In this document: piece by piece, positions 1-9,176 of the stretch
Layout: the number at the start of each line of letters is the position of its first letter
How positions within the stretch are numbered: position 1 is the stretch's first letter
NCBI GenBank assembly: GCA_030680415.1
Contig: JAUXVE010000103.1
Location: 23,003-87,002, forward strand
Reading direction: 5' to 3'
DNA: 64,000 nucleotides
Source: Rubrivivax sp.
GTDB lineage: Bacteria; Pseudomonadota; Gammaproteobacteria; Burkholderiales; Burkholderiaceae_C
The notes under the pieces: model-generated
What the model saw: only the letters and a program-made list of their open reading frames with translations
Told to the model about the DNA's origin: nothing
Databases searched by the model: none
Translations under genes and position numbers: made by a program

Positions 1-1769
1 ATGTGGTCGCTGCGGCTTTCCCACAGCGGCTCGATGACCTTCTGACGCCACTGCAGGGAGCGGTTGGAAGCCGTGCACGAGCCGCTGGTTTCGAACTGCG
101 TGCAGGCCGGCAGCAGGTAGACGGCGCGGTTCGGATTCTGGTCGTCGGCCTTGCCGGGCATCGCCGCCATGGCGGCGGTGGCGGAAGGGAAGGGGTCGAC
201 CACCACCAGCAGGTCGAGCTTGTCCATGGCCCGCTTCATCTCGAGACCGCGCGACTGCGAGTTCGGCGCATGGCCCCAGAAGAACAGGCCGCGCAGGTTG
301 CTCTCCTGGTCGATGAGTTCGTTCTTCTCCAGCACGCCGTCGATCCAGCGCGACACCGTCATGCCCGGCTTGGTCATCATGCCCGGCGCGTACTGCTGCT
401 TGATCCACTCGAAGTCCACGCCCCACACGCTGGCAAAGTGCTTGAACGAGCCTTCGGCCAGACCGTAGTAGCCCGGCAGCGAATCGGGGTTGGGACCGAC
501 GTCGGTGGCGCCCTGCACGTTGTCATGGCCGCGGAAGATGTTGGCGCCGCCGCCACTCTTGCCGATGTTGCCCAGCGCCAGTTGCACGATGCACGAGGCC
601 CGAACCATGGCGTTGCCGATGGTGTGCTGGGTCTGGCCCATGCACCACACCAGCGTGCTGGGGCGGTTCTCGGCCATCGTCTTGGCGGCCTGATAGCAGG
701 CGGCTTCGTCGACACCGCAGGCCTCGAGCACCTTGTCCGGGGTCCACTTGGCGAGCACGTCCTCGCGCACCTTGTCCATGCCGTAGACGCGGTCGGCGAT
801 GTACTGCTTGTCCTCCCAGCCGTTCTTGAAGATGTGATACAGGACGCCGAACAGGAACGGGATGTCGCTGCCCGAGCGGATGCGGATGTACTGGTCCGCC
901 TTCGCCGCCGTGCGCGTGAAGCGCGGGTCGACGACGATCATCTTGGTACCGGTCTCCTTGGCGTGCAGCATGTGCAGCAACGACACCGGGTGCGCTTCGG
1001 CGGCATTGCTGCCGATGTACAGCGCCGCCTTCGAGTTCTGCATGTCGTTGTAGGAGTTGGTCATCGCGCCATACCCCCACGTGTTGGCCACGCCGGCCAC
1101 GGTGGTAGAGTGGCAGATGCGCGCCTGGTGGTCGGTGTTGTTGCTGCCCCAGAGGCTCATCCACTTGCGCACCAGGTAGGACTGCTCGTTGTTGTGCTTG
1201 GACGAGCCGACGACGAAGATCGAATCGGGGCCGCTGTCCTTGCGCAGTTCCAGCATCTTCTTGCTGATCTCGTCCAGCGCCACGTCCCAGGAGATGCGCT
1301 GGTACTTGCCGCCCACCAGCTTCATCGGGTACTTGAGGCGGAACTCACCGTGACCGTTTTCGCGCACCGCCGCGCCCTTGGCGCAATGCGCGCCCAGGTT
1401 GATCGGACTGTCGAACACCGGCTCCTGGCGCACCCAGACGCCGTTTTCCACCACCGCGTCGAGCGCGCAGCCCACCGAGCAGTGGCCGCAGACGGTGCGC
1501 TTGACCTCGATCGTGCCGGTGCCGGTGCCGGCGTTGGCCGAACGCTCGGCGGCCTCGACCTTCCTCACCAGCGTCAACTGCGACACGGCAATGCCGGCGC
1601 CGACGCCCAGCCCGGAGCGGCGCAGGAAGGCACGGCGGTCCATGGTGGGAATCGCGCGCGAAACGCCGCGCGCCAGGCTCGAGACCAGGCTCGATGAGCC
1701 GAGGCCGGCGTGGGTCTTGCCGGCGCTGCCGGCGGGGAAGGTCTTGCGGATAAGCAGCATCGCTGTCAT
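1..1769 (-). CDS. fdhA: formate dehydrogenase alpha subunit (molybdopterin oxidoreductase), 3' end outside window
   Basis: Minus-strand translation MTAMLLIRKTFPAG...MDRRAFLRRSGLGVGAG (Tat signal)...VKRTVCGHCSVGCALDAVVENGVWVRQEP...ARICHSTTVAGVANTWGYGAMTNSYNDMQNSKAALYIGSNAAEAHP; absent from ORF track because no stop lies inside the window. Confidence 0.92.
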   Translation of the reverse strand, partial: MTAMLLIRKTFPAGSAGKTHAGLGSSSLVSSLARGVSRAIPTMDRRAFLRRSGLGVGAGIAVSQLTLVRKVEAAERSANAGTGTGTIEVKRTVCGHCSVGCALDAVVENGVWVRQEPVFDSPINLGAHCAKGAAVRENGHGEFRLKYPMKLVGGKYQRISWDVALDEISKKMLELRKDSGPDSIFVVGSSKHNNEQSYLVRKWMSLWGSNNTDHQARICHSTTVAGVANTWGYGAMTNSYNDMQNSKAALYIGSNAAEAHPVSLLHMLHAKETGTKMIVVDPRFTRTAAKADQYIRIRSGSDIPFLFGVLYHIFKNGWEDKQYIADRVYGMDKVREDVLAKWTPDKVLEACGVDEAACYQAAKTMAENRPSTLVWCMGQTQHTIGNAMVRASCIVQLALGNIGKSGGGANIFRGHDNVQGATDVGPNPDSLPGYYGLAEGSFKHFASVWGVDFEWIKQQYAPGMMTKPGMTVSRWIDGVLEKNELIDQESNLRGLFFWGHAPNSQSRGLEMKRAMDKLDLLVVVDPFPSATAAMAAMPGKADDQNPNRAVYLLPACTQFETSGSCTASNRSLQWRQKVIEPLWESRSDH

Positions 1770-1831
1770 CTCCAGGCGCTGATGTTCAGGGCCGGGCCAC
1801 GCTGCGCGGGCCCGGCGTTCGGTTGCAGGCG

Positions 1832-2047
1832 TCAGACCTTGGCGGTCTGGTAGTAGCGCATCACGTGCGCGCTGAGCCGGTAGCCGCCGCCCTGCTCGGG
1901 CGCCGTCTCGGGCGTCGTAGCCACCGGCGGCGCCTTGAGGGCCTGCGGAACGGCCGTGACGGCCACCGCGGCGGCACCTGCGACGCCTGCACCGACCAAC
2001 ATGCCACGCCGCGAAAGCGCGGGGAACGAAGACTGGTTCATATACAT
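1832..2047 (-). CDS. small Tat-signal formate dehydrogenase accessory protein
   Basis: MNQSSFPALSRRGMLVGAGVAGAAAVAVTAVPQALK...HVMRYYQTAKV: twin-arginine leader plus short tail, directly upstream of the Fdh alpha gene. Confidence 0.7.
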   Translation of the reverse strand: MYMNQSSFPALSRRGMLVGAGVAGAAAVAVTAVPQALKAPPVATTPETAPEQGGGYRLSAHVMRYYQTAKV

Positions 2048-2303
2048 CTCCACCGAAGAATGTTGTGTTCTACACCGGTCTGCACAGCATCCGCAAGCCA
2101 CCGTGACGGCCGACCGCACTCGCAACTGGACCGCCAGGGGTTGCCTCAAATCAATGATCGGCCCATGAACAGACGAGCATAGGCAGGCCTGATTACCCTA
2201 CGCGGCCTTGAACTGTTCAATAGGGGCAGTCCCGAGGGCACGAAACCCGCAGCCAGCAACCCTGTGCGCCCGATGCACATGCGCCACGACCCTAGAATGC
2301 CCG

Positions 2304-2819
2304 ATGACCTTGAATGCTCCAGCTCAGCAGCAGCGCCTGAACTCGACACCGCCGACGATACGCGTGGCGGTGCTCATCGAACGCCAGCGCCAACCCAATG
2401 CGTGGGAGGATTGGCGCTTCCGCATCACCGAAGTGATCCTCGACGACGGCGGCTTCGGCAGCCAGGTGCGCACTTTGCGAGACGACGGCCAGACGGCGAT
2501 CTTCCTGCACCCGGGCCTGCCGCTCAGCCTGTACAGCGACGAGGGCGAGGGCTACTACCTCAACCTCAGCAGCGGTTCACCGGTCTGGTTCGTGATGTGG
2601 CGCACCGCCGACGCAGACCCGTCGCGCGCGTGGCCCGAGTTCGTGACGCTCTCCTACAACGAGGCCGGCCGCCTGCTCGACGCACAGGAGCGCGTGGACA
2701 ACGTCTCCTTGCCCGCCGAGCTGTGCCAGTGGCTGCAGGCCTACACCGACGAGCACTACCGCCCCGAACCGAAGAAGCGGCGGCGGCCGGTGTCGTTCCA
2801 GCCGCCCGACCAGCGCTGA
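2304..2819 (+). CDS. DUF3305-type protein
   Basis: MTLNAPAQQQRLNSTPPTIRVAVLIERQRQPNAWEDWRFRITEVILDD...; neighbours the DUF3306-like ORF in a formate dehydrogenase cluster. Confidence 0.75.
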   Translation: MTLNAPAQQQRLNSTPPTIRVAVLIERQRQPNAWEDWRFRITEVILDDGGFGSQVRTLRDDGQTAIFLHPGLPLSLYSDEGEGYYLNLSSGSPVWFVMWRTADADPSRAWPEFVTLSYNEAGRLLDAQERVDNVSLPAELCQWLQAYTDEHYRPEPKKRRRPVSFQPPDQR

Positions 2820-2829
2820 TGCAGCCGAG

Positions 2830-3495
2830 ATGAACCAGGACGACGGTTTCCTGACGCGCTGGTCGCGTCGCAAGGTGCAGGTGCAGCGGGGCGTGGTGGT
2901 CAACGCACCGGCGGCTGAGACTGTGCTGGCCGATGCCGCGGCAGCCACCGAGAAGCCGACCACGGCCGCAGCATCAGTGCCGGTCGCGCGCGCCGACACC
3001 CAACAGCCTGTAGAGCCACGACAACCGGTCGAGCCACCCCCGCCCACCTTGGCTGAAGCCCAAAGCCTCACGCACGACGCCGACTTCACCCGCTTCGTCG
3101 GCCGCGATGTCGATCCCGAGGTCAAGAACACGGCGCTGAAGACGCTGTTCGGCGACCCGCACTTCAACGTCATGGACGGCCTGGACACCTACATCGACGA
3201 CTACGGCAAGCCCGATCCGCTGCCGCCCGGCATGTTGCGCCAGATGGTGCAGTCGGCGGCGCTGGGCCTGTTCGCCGACGAACCTGCCGCGACACCCCCT
3301 GCCGGCACCGCGCCGGCCGCAGTGCCCGACGACGCCCCCCCTTCCCTGCCGGCGGCCCTGTCGAGCGACCCCGCAGCGCCCCCAACCGACGCCCCCACCG
3401 ATGAAGACACTGATCTGCGACTGCAACCGGACGATGACGCTGGACGCCCCGGCGCTGAGCCGGGCGCTGGAGAAGACCCCGGGCGCCAGCGCTGA
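2830..3495 (+). CDS. DUF3306-type protein
   Basis: MNQDDGFLTRWSRRKVQVQRG...FVGRDVDPEVKNTALKTLFGDPHFNVMDGLDTYIDDYG. Confidence 0.75.
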   Translation: MNQDDGFLTRWSRRKVQVQRGVVVNAPAAETVLADAAAATEKPTTAAASVPVARADTQQPVEPRQPVEPPPPTLAEAQSLTHDADFTRFVGRDVDPEVKNTALKTLFGDPHFNVMDGLDTYIDDYGKPDPLPPGMLRQMVQSAALGLFADEPAATPPAGTAPAAVPDDAPPSLPAALSSDPAAPPTDAPTDEDTDLRLQPDDDAGRPGAEPGAGEDPGRQR

Positions 3496-5593
3496 GGGCC
3501 TGGCGCAGGTCCACAGCCTGCTGTGCCGGCGCGAGGCACCGGCGTTTCAGCGCGCGGCCAAGGACAGCGGCGCCAGCGGCGACGAGCTGCTGGTGGCCTG
3601 CACGCAGGAGCGGCGCTTGTTCCTCGAGCTCAACGAGCAGACCGAAGGCGCGGCCAGCATCGAAGAGCGGCCGATCCATTTCGTCAACATCCGCGAGACC
3701 GGCGGCTGGTCACGCGACGGCCGCCAGGCCACGCCCAAGATCGCGGCACTGATCGCCGCCGCGCAGTTGCCGGCGGCTGCGCCTGTGGCCACGGTCAGCT
3801 ACCGCTCGGCTGGGCGCGTGCTGGTGCTGGGCGCGGCGGATGCGGCCGAGCACGCCGCGGCCTTGCTGGCTGACGCGCTGGACGTCAGCGTGCTGATCGA
3901 ACGCGCGGGCGGCGCCCTGGCGCAGGCGCACACGCACGCCGTGCACAGCGGCCGGCTGCAGCGCCTGAACGGCTGGCTGGGCGCCTTCGAGGCGCACTGG
4001 GAAAGCGGCAACCCGATCGACCTCGACCTGTGCACGCGCTGCAACGCCTGCATCGACGCCTGCCCCGAAGGCGCCATCGACTTCAGCTACCAGGTCGATC
4101 TGTCCGCCTGCAAGAGCCACCGCGACTGCGTGCGCGTCTGCGACGCCGCCGGCGCCATCGACTTCCAGCGCCCGCCGCAGGCCGTGAGCGAGACCTTCGA
4201 CCTCGTGCTGGACCTGCGGGCCGCGCCCGCGTTCACGATGCATCAGCCGCCGCAGGGCTACTTCCACGCCGGCGGCGACGAGCGCGGCTTGATGAAGGCC
4301 GTGCTGGCGCTGCGCGAGCTCAGCGGCGAATTCGACAAGCCCAAGTTCTTCAACTATCAGCAGCGGCTGTGCGCACACACGCGCAACGAGCAGATCGGCT
4401 GCACGGCCTGCATCGATGTCTGCTCGACACGCGCCATCCGCGGCGACGCCTCGCTCAAGGGCAAGGCGCGCGGCAAGGGCCATGCCGCGGGGCCGGTCAC
4501 CGGCGGCGTGATCGTCGAGCCGCATCTGTGCGTGGGTTGCGGCGCCTGCAGCACGGTGTGTCCGAGCGGCGCGATGAGCTTTGCCTACCCCGGAACGGTC
4601 GACCAGGGCCGGCGACTGCGCACCATGCTGACCGCCTACGGCCACGCCGGCGGGCGCGATGCGGCGCTGCTGTTGCACAGCCAGGGCGCCGGCGTGCGCA
4701 TGGTCGACGACCTCGGCCGTGCCGCCCGCACCGACAGCCAGTATCACGGCCTGCCGGCACGCGTGCTGCCGGTGGCCGTGTGGCACACGGCCAGCGTCGG
4801 CATCGACCTCTGGCTGGCGGCCATCGCCCAGGGCGCGAGCCAGGTCTGGGTGCTGCTCACCGAAGAAGAGGCGCCCGAGTACCGGCAGGCCCTGTCGGAC
4901 CAGATGGCCGTCGCTCAGGCGGTGCTCACCGGCCTGGGCTACGGCGGAGCGCACTTCAGGCTGCTCGATGCCCGCGACGCGCGTGACCTGGCAGCGTTGG
5001 ACGCGGCCTTGCGTGCCCCCGCCGCGGCGACAGTGGCGCGGCCAGCTGCCTTCGCCGCCCAGGCCGACAAACGCGCCACGCTAGAGCTGGCGCTGGACCA
5101 CCTGCTGGCGCTGGCGCCGGCCGCGCCCGAGCAGATCGCCTTGCCGGCCGCCGGGGCGCCCTTCGGCAGCCTCGTCATCGACACCCACAAGTGCACGATG
5201 TGCCTGAGCTGCGTCGGCGCCTGCCCGGTGAGCGCCCTGGCCGACAATGCCGAACGGCCGCAGCTGCGCTTCATCGAGAAGAACTGCGTCCAGTGCGGCC
5301 TGTGTGCAGTCACCTGCCCCGAGGACGCGATCACGCTGCAGCCCAGGCTGTGGCTCGCCGACGGCGGCAAGGCGCGCAAGGCCACCCGTGTGCTGCACGA
5401 AGTCGAGCCCTTCCTCTGCATCCGCTGCAGCAAGCCTTTCGGCACCCTGCGCGGCATCGAGTCGATGATGGGCAAGCTCGCCGGCCACGCCATGTTCCAG
5501 GGCACAGCGGCCGAGCGCCTGAAGATGTGCACCGACTGCCGCGTCATCGACATGTACTCCAACCCCAGCGAAGTCCGCATCACGGACCTCTGA
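3401..5593 (+). CDS. multi-cluster 4Fe-4S ferredoxin-like protein of the formate dehydrogenase cluster
   Basis: 730 aa, repeated CxxCxxCxxxCP motifs (CTRCNACIDACPEGAI, CVGCGACSTVCPSGAM, CTMCLSCVGACPVSAL, CVQCGLCAVTCPEDAI). Confidence 0.85.
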   Translation: MKTLICDCNRTMTLDAPALSRALEKTPGASAEGLAQVHSLLCRREAPAFQRAAKDSGASGDELLVACTQERRLFLELNEQTEGAASIEERPIHFVNIRETGGWSRDGRQATPKIAALIAAAQLPAAAPVATVSYRSAGRVLVLGAADAAEHAAALLADALDVSVLIERAGGALAQAHTHAVHSGRLQRLNGWLGAFEAHWESGNPIDLDLCTRCNACIDACPEGAIDFSYQVDLSACKSHRDCVRVCDAAGAIDFQRPPQAVSETFDLVLDLRAAPAFTMHQPPQGYFHAGGDERGLMKAVLALRELSGEFDKPKFFNYQQRLCAHTRNEQIGCTACIDVCSTRAIRGDASLKGKARGKGHAAGPVTGGVIVEPHLCVGCGACSTVCPSGAMSFAYPGTVDQGRRLRTMLTAYGHAGGRDAALLLHSQGAGVRMVDDLGRAARTDSQYHGLPARVLPVAVWHTASVGIDLWLAAIAQGASQVWVLLTEEEAPEYRQALSDQMAVAQAVLTGLGYGGAHFRLLDARDARDLAALDAALRAPAAATVARPAAFAAQADKRATLELALDHLLALAPAAPEQIALPAAGAPFGSLVIDTHKCTMCLSCVGACPVSALADNAERPQLRFIEKNCVQCGLCAVTCPEDAITLQPRLWLADGGKARKATRVLHEVEPFLCIRCSKPFGTLRGIESMMGKLAGHAMFQGTAAERLKMCTDCRVIDMYSNPSEVRITDL

Positions 5594-5607
5594 ACCGCAG
5601 GCTGCCG

Positions 5608-6237
5608 ATGACCGCCACCGCACCGCTCCACTTCGCCAGCACCGACGACAGCGAGGAGCTGGCTCGCGCCGAGCTCTACGGCTTGCTGTCGCGCCTGTGG
5701 CTGGCGCCGCCCGACGCCGAAATGCTGCAGCAGTTCGCGGTCGCCGTGACGCAGGCGCCCGAGGCCGGCGCCCACCTGGAGGAGCCGTGGATGCAGCTCG
5801 TCGGTGCCCTGCGCGCGACCACGGTGGAGGCAGCCGCCGCCGAACACGAGGCGCTGTTCCACGGCGTCGGCAAGCCGGAGGTCTTTGCCTACGGCTCGTT
5901 CTACCTCACCGGCTTCCTGAACGAGAAGCCGCTGGCCGTGCTGCGCACCGACCTCATGGACCTGGGCCTGACGCGCGACCCCCTGCGCGTCGAGACCGAG
6001 GATCACGTGTCTTATGTGTTCGAGGTCATGCGCTACCTCATCGCAGGTGACGACGCGGCGGTGTGCAACCTGGAGCGGCAGCGCCGCTTCTTCCGCGCCC
6101 ATCTGCAGCCTTGGGTGGAAGACCTGTGCACGACGACCGCGGCGCATCCGCGCGCCGACACCTGGCGCGCCGTGGCGGCGTTCACGCGCAGCTTCGTGCA
6201 GATCGAGGCGCAGGCTTTCGACATGCTCGAAACATGA
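5608..6237 (+). CDS. TorD/DmsD-family molybdoenzyme chaperone
   Basis: [40 protein letters not shown]...[35 protein letters not shown]. Confidence 0.82.
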   Translation: MTATAPLHFASTDDSEELARAELYGLLSRLWLAPPDAEMLQQFAVAVTQAPEAGAHLEEPWMQLVGALRATTVEAAAAEHEALFHGVGKPEVFAYGSFYLTGFLNEKPLAVLRTDLMDLGLTRDPLRVETEDHVSYVFEVMRYLIAGDDAAVCNLERQRRFFRAHLQPWVEDLCTTTAAHPRADTWRAVAAFTRSFVQIEAQAFDMLET

Positions 6238-6293
6238 GCCCGCACGGCAGCCCGAAGGGCGAATCCCGCAGTGCGCAGCACGAAGGCACCCCG

Positions 6294-6905
6294 ATGACCA
6301 TTCCGCCGGAGCAGATCACCGGCCTGATCCTCGCCGGTGGCCGCGGCAGCCGCATGGGCGGGGTCGACAAGGGCCTGCAGAACTACCTTGGCATGCCGAT
6401 GGCACTGCACGCGATGCTGCGCCTGCAGTCGCAGGTCGGCGAATTGATCATCAATGCCAACCGCAACTTGTCGGCCTACGAATCGATGGGCGTGCCGGTG
6501 TGGCCCGACCCGCTGCCCGACTACCCCGGCCCGCTGGGCGGCCTGCTGGCGGGCCTGGAGCACTGCACGACACCCTACCTGGTGACGGTGCCCTGCGACA
6601 CGCCGAACTTCCCTGCCGACCTCGTGCCGCGCCTGGCGGCGGCACTGGCGGCCGCCGACGCCGAGGTGGCCATGGCGGCCACGCCGGAAGGCGGCGAGAT
6701 GCGCAAGCAACCGGTGTTCAGCCTCGTGCGCATCGACCTGCTGGAAAGCCTGGTCGCCTTCCTGCAAAGCGGCGAACGCAAGATCGACCGCTGGACGCAG
6801 CGGCACCGTTGCGTGGAAGTGCCCTTTGACGACCCTGCGGCGTTCTACAACGCCAACACGCTGGCCGAACTGCAGCAACTCCAGGCCGGCGGTCGAGCCG
6901 CCTGA
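6294..6905 (+). CDS. mobA: molybdenum cofactor guanylyltransferase
   Basis: [29 protein letters not shown] nucleotidyltransferase motif; follows molybdoenzyme genes. Confidence 0.9.
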   Translation: MTIPPEQITGLILAGGRGSRMGGVDKGLQNYLGMPMALHAMLRLQSQVGELIINANRNLSAYESMGVPVWPDPLPDYPGPLGGLLAGLEHCTTPYLVTVPCDTPNFPADLVPRLAAALAAADAEVAMAATPEGGEMRKQPVFSLVRIDLLESLVAFLQSGERKIDRWTQRHRCVEVPFDDPAAFYNANTLAELQQLQAGGRAA

Positions 6906-7101
6906 GCGGCCGGGCATCCGCCGTTGGCGGTTGGGCCGGAGCAGGCGCTGCCCGATCGAGGCTTGAACATCACGCCGGGCCGGACAACGTGCGAATGTGC
7001 CGATGCTGCAAGCGCATAATGGCCTTGCGGCTGCCATACGCTTGTGGGTCATCGCTTTCAGTCGCCCGCGCCATGCGGACTGGAACCTGTCGGGAAAGAT
7101 C

Positions 7102-8025
7102 ATGATCTCGATGCAGGGCGTGCCTTCATCGCTCATCCTCAGAAACGAATCGTGGGTTCGCCAGCACGCAAGTGCGCTGGCGCGGCGCTTGCCGTCGAAC
7201 GTGGAACGCGCCGACCTGATCCAGGTCGGCTTGATCGCGGTGGCACAGGCGGCACTCGGCTTCGAATGGGAAGGTGACCGCGAGACCGACGAAGCCCGGG
7301 AGGCCTTCGTGCGCTACGCCAAGATGCGCGTCAACGGCGCCATGATCGACGAATTGCGGCAGATGGACCACCTCACACGGCCGCAACGGCGCAAGGTGAA
7401 GGTCGTGCAGGTGGCCAGGCAGCAATGGCAGGCCCTGTCCGACGCGCGCCCGACGGCCGCCGACCTCAGCCGCCTCAGCGGATTGAGCGTCGACGAGATC
7501 TTCCAGGCCGAAAGCGACGCCCGGTGCGGCCATGACGTGAGTTCACAGTCCGACCCCGAGGGCGCTGACGACGGGGCGCAACAGACCGAACACGCCACGC
7601 CACAGGACGAGGTCGAGGCCCGCGTCGACACCGGCATGCTGATGCGCCGCCTCGAGAGCTTCTTCGCCGGATTGCCGGAGTCTGAACGCAGGGTCATCGA
7701 CGCTTACCTCGGCATCGGCCTGACGCCGGTCAAGTTGGCCGCGGAAATGCACGTCACCCCGTCGCGGGTGTCGCAGATCTTCAAGTCGGTTCGCGATCGC
7801 ATCGTGCAGCACATGGCTCAGCCGGAGCGCCGCTCTGTCGACCGCGCACTCGCTTCAGCTGGCACCCGCTTCGACGATCTGATCGCGCAACGAGAGGCCG
7901 AGCTGGCAAGCTTGCATGCCAGCGGCGCATGGAGCAGGCGCCTCGAGGAGGTGCTGGTCAAGCAACAGGCCACGAAGTCGCGCCGCAAGCCGGCGGTCGT
8001 CGCCACCGAAGAGCGCCGGCGCTGA
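7102..8025 (+). CDS. FliA-like sigma-70 family RNA polymerase sigma factor
   Basis: ARRLPSNVERADLIQVGLIAVAQAALGFE (region 2) ...LGIGLTPVKLAAEMHVTPSRVSQIFKSVRDRIVQHM (region 4 HTH); start chosen from in-frame ATGs. Confidence 0.75.
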   Translation: MISMQGVPSSLILRNESWVRQHASALARRLPSNVERADLIQVGLIAVAQAALGFEWEGDRETDEAREAFVRYAKMRVNGAMIDELRQMDHLTRPQRRKVKVVQVARQQWQALSDARPTAADLSRLSGLSVDEIFQAESDARCGHDVSSQSDPEGADDGAQQTEHATPQDEVEARVDTGMLMRRLESFFAGLPESERRVIDAYLGIGLTPVKLAAEMHVTPSRVSQIFKSVRDRIVQHMAQPERRSVDRALASAGTRFDDLIAQREAELASLHASGAWSRRLEEVLVKQQATKSRRKPAVVATEERRR

Positions 8026-9123
8026 TCAGGTGCCCTTGGAGACGCTGATGGTCGGGAACTTGGCCGAGAAGTCCTTGGCCTTCTGCGCAATCTTCACCGC
8101 CACCGTGCGCGCAATCTGGCGGTAGGTGGCGGCGATCTCGCCTTCGGGGTCGGCCACCACGGTCGGACGGCCGCTGTCGGCCTGTTCGCGGATGCTCATC
8201 GTCAAGGGCAGGCCACCGAGGTAGTCGACCTCGTACTGCTCGGCCATGCGGCGGCCGCCGTCGGCGCCGAAGATGTGTTCCTTGTGGCCGCAGTTGGGGC
8301 AGATGTACACGGCCATGTTCTCGACGATGCCGAGGATGGGCACACCCACCTTCTTGAACATCTCCACGCCGCGCTTCACGTCGAGCAGCGCGATGTCCTG
8401 CGGCGTCGTCACGATCACGGCGCCGGTCAGCGGCACACGCTGGCTGAGCGTGAGCGCGATGTCGCCGGTGCCCGGCGGCATGTCGATCAGCAGGTAGTCC
8501 AGGTCGCGCCAGCGCGTCTGGCGCAGCAGTTGCGCGAGCGCCTGCGTGGCCATCGGGCCGCGCCAGATCATGGCCTGGTCGGCATCGACCAGGAAACCGA
8601 TCGAGATCACCTGCACGCCGTAGTTCTCCAGCGGCTCCATGGTCTGGCCGTCGGCGCTTTCGGGGCGGCCTTCGATGCCCATCATCATGGGTTGGCTGGG
8701 GCCGTAGATGTCGGCGTCGAGGATGCCCACCGTGGCGCCCTCGGCAGCCAGCGCCAGCGCCAGATTGACGGCGGTCGTGCTCTTGCCTACGCCGCCCTTG
8801 CCCGAGGCCACGGCGATGATGTTCTTGACGTTGGGCAGCAGCTGCACGCCGCGCTGCACGGCGTGCGAGACGATCTTGCTGGTGACGTTGACGCTGACGT
8901 TGCCCAGGCCCGGCAGCGTGCGCGCGGCGGCGATGAGTGCCTTGCGCAGACCGGCCACCTGGCTCTTGCCGGGGTAGCCGAGTTCGACGTCGAAGGCGAT
9001 GTCGCCGCCTTCGATGCGCAGGTTCTTGACCTGCCGGGTGCTGACGAAGTCCTTGCCGGTGTTGGGGTCGGCGACGGTCTTCAGCGCTTCGAGCAGCTGG
9101 GCTTCGGTGACAGCAGTGGACAT
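8026..9123 (-). CDS. apbC: Mrp/NBP35-family iron-sulfur carrier ATPase
   Basis: MSTAVTEAQLLEALKTVADPNTGKDF...KNIIAVASGKGGVGKSTTAVNLALALAAEGATVGILDADIYGPSQPMMMG. Confidence 0.95.
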   Translation of the reverse strand: MSTAVTEAQLLEALKTVADPNTGKDFVSTRQVKNLRIEGGDIAFDVELGYPGKSQVAGLRKALIAAARTLPGLGNVSVNVTSKIVSHAVQRGVQLLPNVKNIIAVASGKGGVGKSTTAVNLALALAAEGATVGILDADIYGPSQPMMMGIEGRPESADGQTMEPLENYGVQVISIGFLVDADQAMIWRGPMATQALAQLLRQTRWRDLDYLLIDMPPGTGDIALTLSQRVPLTGAVIVTTPQDIALLDVKRGVEMFKKVGVPILGIVENMAVYICPNCGHKEHIFGADGGRRMAEQYEVDYLGGLPLTMSIREQADSGRPTVVADPEGEIAATYRQIARTVAVKIAQKAKDFSAKFPTISVSKGT

Positions 9124-9176
9124 GGGCCGGGGGTGTCTCTGGTGAGGGTTCCGGAGTCTAGCCGCCCCGGCCGGAC

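Noticed and set aside
1100-1130. Possible selenocysteine (TGA) in formate dehydrogenase
   Set aside because: The active-site codon reads TGC in ARICHSTTV; the frame is continuous, so it is the Cys enzyme.
3-1697. 564-aa plus-strand ORF antisense to the formate dehydrogenase gene
   Set aside because: Shadow ORF from high GC3; the minus strand encodes a clear molybdoenzyme, and the plus translation is low-complexity V/H/R/A-rich.
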